A stretch of DNA of 64,000 nt from Nonomuraea jabiensis (GTDB lineage: Bacteria > Actinomycetota > Actinomycetes > Streptosporangiales > Streptosporangiaceae). The notes under the pieces are model-generated. The model ran no database searches. It worked only from the letters and a program-made list of their open reading frames with translations, and was not told where the DNA came from. The stretch lies in the NCBI RefSeq assembly GCF_014204795.1, contig NZ_JACHMB010000001.1:3286001-3350000 (forward strand), given 5' to 3'. Positions 61,495-64,000 of this stretch are shown here, piece by piece (the stretch's first letter is position 1; each line of letters begins with the position of its first letter). A program made the position numbers and the translations under genes.

Positions 61495-61681
61495 CCATGA
61501 ACGGGACAAACTGGTACGGTCTGGCTGAATGGTCGGGGGTGGCAGCGGGTCGATGCCGAATCGTCGGGATTAACCCTCGCGCGATCACCAGCTTTCATTA
61601 CCCTGAGAGAGGGCCGCCGAGTCCGGTCTCTGACGGTGCAGAGCCAGCCAGGACGGACCACCAGGAAAGGGGCGGTGCTAA
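61495..61681 (+). promoter_or_regulatory. Long leader upstream of the NYN gene
   Basis: The gap holds a possible promoter: ATGACC near 61491 and TACGGT about 18 bases downstream (61515-61520). If that is the start, the untranslated leader is about 150 bases. It has hairpins such as CCCT/AGGG near 61600-61613 and GGGCCGCCGAGTCC/GGTCTC. No known riboswitch is recognised. It ends with GGGGCGGTGCTAA before GTG 61682. Confidence 0.4.
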
Positions 61682-62905
61682 GTGGATCGCTGTGCGCTGT
61701 TCGTGGACGCCGGCTATCTGCTGGCCGATGGCGCGATGGCCGTGCACGGCACGCGTCATCGCGAAGCGGTTGCCTGGGACTACCCGGGGCTGCTCCAGCT
61801 GATGACCAGCCTGTCGCGCGAGCGCACCGGCCTGCCGCTGCTGAGGTGCTACTGGTACGAGGCGACGGTCGAAGGCCGTCGCACGCCGGAGCACGACGCG
61901 TTGGCCGACATACCGGGCCTCAAGCTCAGGCTGTCGCGCATCCGGCCGGGCCGGCGCGAGGGCGTCGACGCCCAGGTCCACCGCGACCTCATGACGCTCG
62001 CCCGCAACAACGCCATCTGCGACGCGGTGGTCGTGAGCGGGGACGAGGACCTGGCCCAGGTCGTGTGCGACGCGCAGGACCTCGGCATCAGGGTCAGCGT
62101 GATCCACATCGCGGCCGACGGCGGCTGGGCCGTGTCGCGGTCGCTGCGCCAGGAGTGCGACGACCTGGTCGAGCTGGGCGCCGTCCACCTGCGCCCCTAC
62201 GTCAGCCTCGTCACGGGCATCACCGAGTCGTCCAACGGGCACCAGCCGATCAGCAACGGGCAGGCCGCCCATTCGCTGCCGCCCGCCCAGCCGTCCCTGC
62301 CGCCGTCGCTGCCGTCCAGCGGCAGCCACGCCGCCGGCTCCTCCTCGACGCCGTCCTCGTCCAACGGGTCCTCCTCCGGGCGCGGGCAGTCGTCCACGCC
62401 GCCCGTGCTGCCGACGTACGCCAGCTACCAGCCCGAGCAGCCGCCGACCACCCCCGCGCCACCGGCCACTCCGGCGACCGGGCCCATGCAGTCGCAGTCG
62501 CAGTCGCCCAGCACGGGGCAGTTCGCCAGCCCGTCGTCCAGCACCGGGCAGTTCGCCAGCCCGTCGTCCAGCGGCACCTATCAGCCTGCGCAGCTCGGGC
62601 CGTACACGGGGCCGCAGCCCGCGCCCGTCACCCCGCCGTCCGCGGCCACCGCCGGCGCCACCACGCTGGCGGACGCGGTCAAGTCCGCCCACCGGGAGGG
62701 TCACGACTTCGGCGAGTCCGTGGCGCGCGACGCGCCCGCGCTGTGGCTGGAGGCGGTGCTGGCGCGCAAGCCGCGCATGCCTTCGGACCTGGAGGCGCGG
62801 TTGCTGCAGGGGTCTTCCCTGCCGATCGACTTCCTGCTGCACGACGAGGTACGGCACGCGCTGAGACGCGGCTTCTGGGACGCTTTGGAACGCGCCCGCC
62901 ACTGA
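61682..62905 (+). CDS. NYN-domain (PIN-like) RNase-family protein
   Basis: 407 residues from GTG 61682, with GGGGCGG upstream. NYN domain (about 1-180): acidic residues CALFVDAGYLL, GVDAQVHRDLMTLARNNAICDAVVVSGDEDLAQVV and RVSVIHIA. A Ser/Pro/Gln-rich disordered middle (about 185-320) includes the repeat TGQFASPSSSTGQFASPSSS. A C-terminal helical domain (DAVKSAHREGHDFGESVARDAPALWLEAVLARKPRMPSDLEARLLQGSSLPIDFLLHDEVRHALRRGFW) is typical of actinobacterial NYN proteins. Likely an RNase; target unknown. Confidence 0.9.
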   Translation: MDRCALFVDAGYLLADGAMAVHGTRHREAVAWDYPGLLQLMTSLSRERTGLPLLRCYWYEATVEGRRTPEHDALADIPGLKLRLSRIRPGRREGVDAQVHRDLMTLARNNAICDAVVVSGDEDLAQVVCDAQDLGIRVSVIHIAADGGWAVSRSLRQECDDLVELGAVHLRPYVSLVTGITESSNGHQPISNGQAAHSLPPAQPSLPPSLPSSGSHAAGSSSTPSSSNGSSSGRGQSSTPPVLPTYASYQPEQPPTTPAPPATPATGPMQSQSQSPSTGQFASPSSSTGQFASPSSSGTYQPAQLGPYTGPQPAPVTPPSAATAGATTLADAVKSAHREGHDFGESVARDAPALWLEAVLARKPRMPSDLEARLLQGSSLPIDFLLHDEVRHALRRGFWDALERARH

Positions 62906-63441
62906 CCCACCCCCCAGCCGATCCCGCCGCCGGTCACTTCTCCGCCCCGTCGGCCACCCCCGCCGCAGCCAGTCACTTCTCCACCCCGTCGGCCACCCCC
63001 GCCGCTCCCGCTTCGCCGCCTCGCCCACCACGCGACCTTCCGGCCGGGAGCACCCGGGCCGCTGCACCTCCCCGCTACAGGAATCCTGGTTACGGCGCTC
63101 CGCGTTACGCGACCCCTCCGGCCTTTTTCTTCTCGGCCACCCCCACGCACGGACACCCCACCACACACGGACCCCCACCGCCGATCCGCCGTGACTTCGG
63201 CCCCCATGGCCCTGGCCCGCTCTGAGCGCCGTTCGCGTTGCGCCGGGCACCACCGTCGGGCGGCTCGCCGACGCGGCGCTTGAGAGGCGGCGGTTGCATG
63301 GTGGTGCCTGCGCCCCCGCTGTCGCTTGCCGCCGACGTGGCGCGCCGACCGGTGTCCCGCCGTCACCTCCCGCCTGGGCGCCCGCACGCCGGCGCGGCGG
63401 CCAGTGTGCGGGGTGACCTCGGTGGCGCGGGGCCGGGGGCG
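62906..63441. other. 536-base GC-rich gap with tandem repeat
   Basis: No convincing gene. A plus frame remains open to 63225 and a minus frame from 63387 to 62701, but both are Pro/Ala/Arg-rich without recognisable folds. The gap holds two 34-base copies of one sequence at 62933-62966 and 62972-63005 (39-base period, one mismatch). Beyond this nothing can be supported. Confidence 0.5.
62933..63005. repeat. Two 34-base tandem direct repeats
   Basis: GTCACTTCTCC...CACCCCCGCCGC at 62933-62966 recurs at 62972-63005 with one G/A change. The period is 39 bases, so neither copy need have been selected as protein, although a plus frame would read HFSAPSATPAA and HFSTPSATPAA. Confidence 0.85.
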
Positions 63442-64000
63442 TCAGGAGAGGGCGTCGAAGCCGGCGCGGAGGTGGTTGAGGCGGTCCGTGAGGTCGGACA
63501 GGGGGACGGAGAGGGTCGGGTCCTGGGACTTGCGGGCCAGCTCCCGCACCCGGGCCAGCTCGTCCTCCACCGCCGTCAACCGCCGCGACAGCTCGGGCAG
63601 CACCGAGGCGTGGTCGCCGACCCCCGGCGGCAGTTCGCCGCTCACGCGGTCGCGGAGCAGGGACGCCTGCTCGGCCAGCCGCTTGTTCATGTTGTACAGC
63701 TCCGTGAACACCGACACCTTCGCCCGCAGCACCCAGGGGTCGAACGGCTTGGTCAGGTAGTCGACCGCCCCGGCCGCGTAGCCGCGGAAGGCGTAGTCGG
63801 GCGCGCTGTCCACCACGGTCAGGAAGATGATCGGGATGTTCCTGGTCCGCTCCCGCCGCTTGATGTGCGCGGCCGTCTCGAAGCCGTCCATGCCGGGCAT
63901 GCGCACGTCCAGCAGGATCAAGGCGAACTCGGTGTTGAGCAGCGCCTTGAGGGCCTCCTCGCCCGACCTGGCGCGCACCGGCACCAGGTCGAGGGAGCTG
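63442..64000 (-). CDS. Response regulator receiver protein (partial, cut by window edge)
   Basis: At least 186 residues in the window; the start lies to the right of 64000. A receiver domain part is visible: SGEEALKALLNTEFALILLDVRMPGMDGFETAAHIKRRERTRNIPIIFLTVVD with the phospho-acceptor Asp in LLDVRMPGMDG, then GYAAGAVDYLTKPFDPWVLRAKV with the conserved Lys. A coiled-coil end (LARVRELARKSQDPT) follows and ends at 63442. No DNA-binding domain is seen after the receiver. It may signal to a partner protein or hold an output domain earlier. Confidence 0.9.
   Translation of the reverse strand, partial: SSLDLVPVRARSGEEALKALLNTEFALILLDVRMPGMDGFETAAHIKRRERTRNIPIIFLTVVDSAPDYAFRGYAAGAVDYLTKPFDPWVLRAKVSVFTELYNMNKRLAEQASLLRDRVSGELPPGVGDHASVLPELSRRLTAVEDELARVRELARKSQDPTLSVPLSDLTDRLNHLRAGFDALS

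Noticed and set aside
61646..61659. B12-box-like AGCCAGGACGGACC in the leader of the NYN gene
   Set aside because: The match to the cobalamin riboswitch box is partial, and the other riboswitch conserved segments are not found. The downstream gene has no link to B12.
61636..63225. Open plus-strand frame of 529 codons overlapping the NYN gene in another frame
   Set aside because: The NYN frame has clear catalytic motifs. This frame is Arg/Pro/Ala-rich and only stays open because of base composition.

Overview
The window is high-GC DNA from an actinobacterium. Duplicated conservon signalling genes (NIT-type kinase, Roadblock, DUF742, GTPase), DUF3151, DUF397-era Scr1-type regulators, a streptogrisin-like protease, many GTG starts and several probable leaderless genes all point that way. 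I infer a filamentous member of the Streptosporangiales (Nonomuraea-like), but no rRNA or tRNA is present to confirm it.

Positions 110-16119 are an integrated mobile element of about 16 kb that splits a chromosomal B12-binding/radical SAM gene. The 5' part of that gene lies at 16116-16656 and the next part at 1-113, both on the minus strand. Joining them at the shared GGCA restores the radical SAM cysteine motif exactly, so the attachment site sits inside the iron-sulfur motif codons. The element holds a large serine integrase, a winged-helix replication-like gene full of palindromic repeats (a possible origin), a chain of very small overlapping genes, an HNH nuclease, prohead protease, HK97-type major capsid protein and a long tape measure protein. 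On its right arm it has a leftward set of small genes with an Scr1-type XRE regulator and a DUF6879 partner, and at the right end a small ribbon-helix-helix gene. No terminase large subunit, portal, connector, tail tube or lysis gene is visible. The structural genes are nevertheless intact and translationally coupled, so this could be a satellite or a minimal prophage rather than simple debris.

From 16672 onward the DNA is chromosomal. 16.7-20.6 kb: FMN reductase with divergent HxlR regulator, secreted serine protease, two VOC proteins, DUF998 membrane protein. 20.7-27 kb: two conservon-type modules facing each other, one with only kinase and DUF742, the other a full cvnABCD set. 27.1-32 kb: PrsW-like protease, NfeD-like domain protein, two tandem flotillins, a lipoprotein. 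32.2-41.4 kb: a surface glycan cluster with wecB and wecC (UDP-GlcNAc to UDP-ManNAc to UDP-ManNAcA), three glycosyltransferase genes and a DUF4434 glycosidase-like protein. 41.4-45 kb: NrtR-like NUDIX regulator, GNAT, glycerophosphodiesterase, CorA. 45.2-50.1 kb: purD-purC, a MurA-like enolpyruvyl transferase, and a regulator. 50.6-64 kb: rhodanese, EamA transporter, remnants of two broken genes, hisC, lipoprotein, purA, DUF3151, fructose-bisphosphate aldolase, DedA, pyrE, a large ECF sigma/zinc-finger/transmembrane/extracellular fusion, a NYN-domain protein with a long leader, and a partial response regulator at the right edge.
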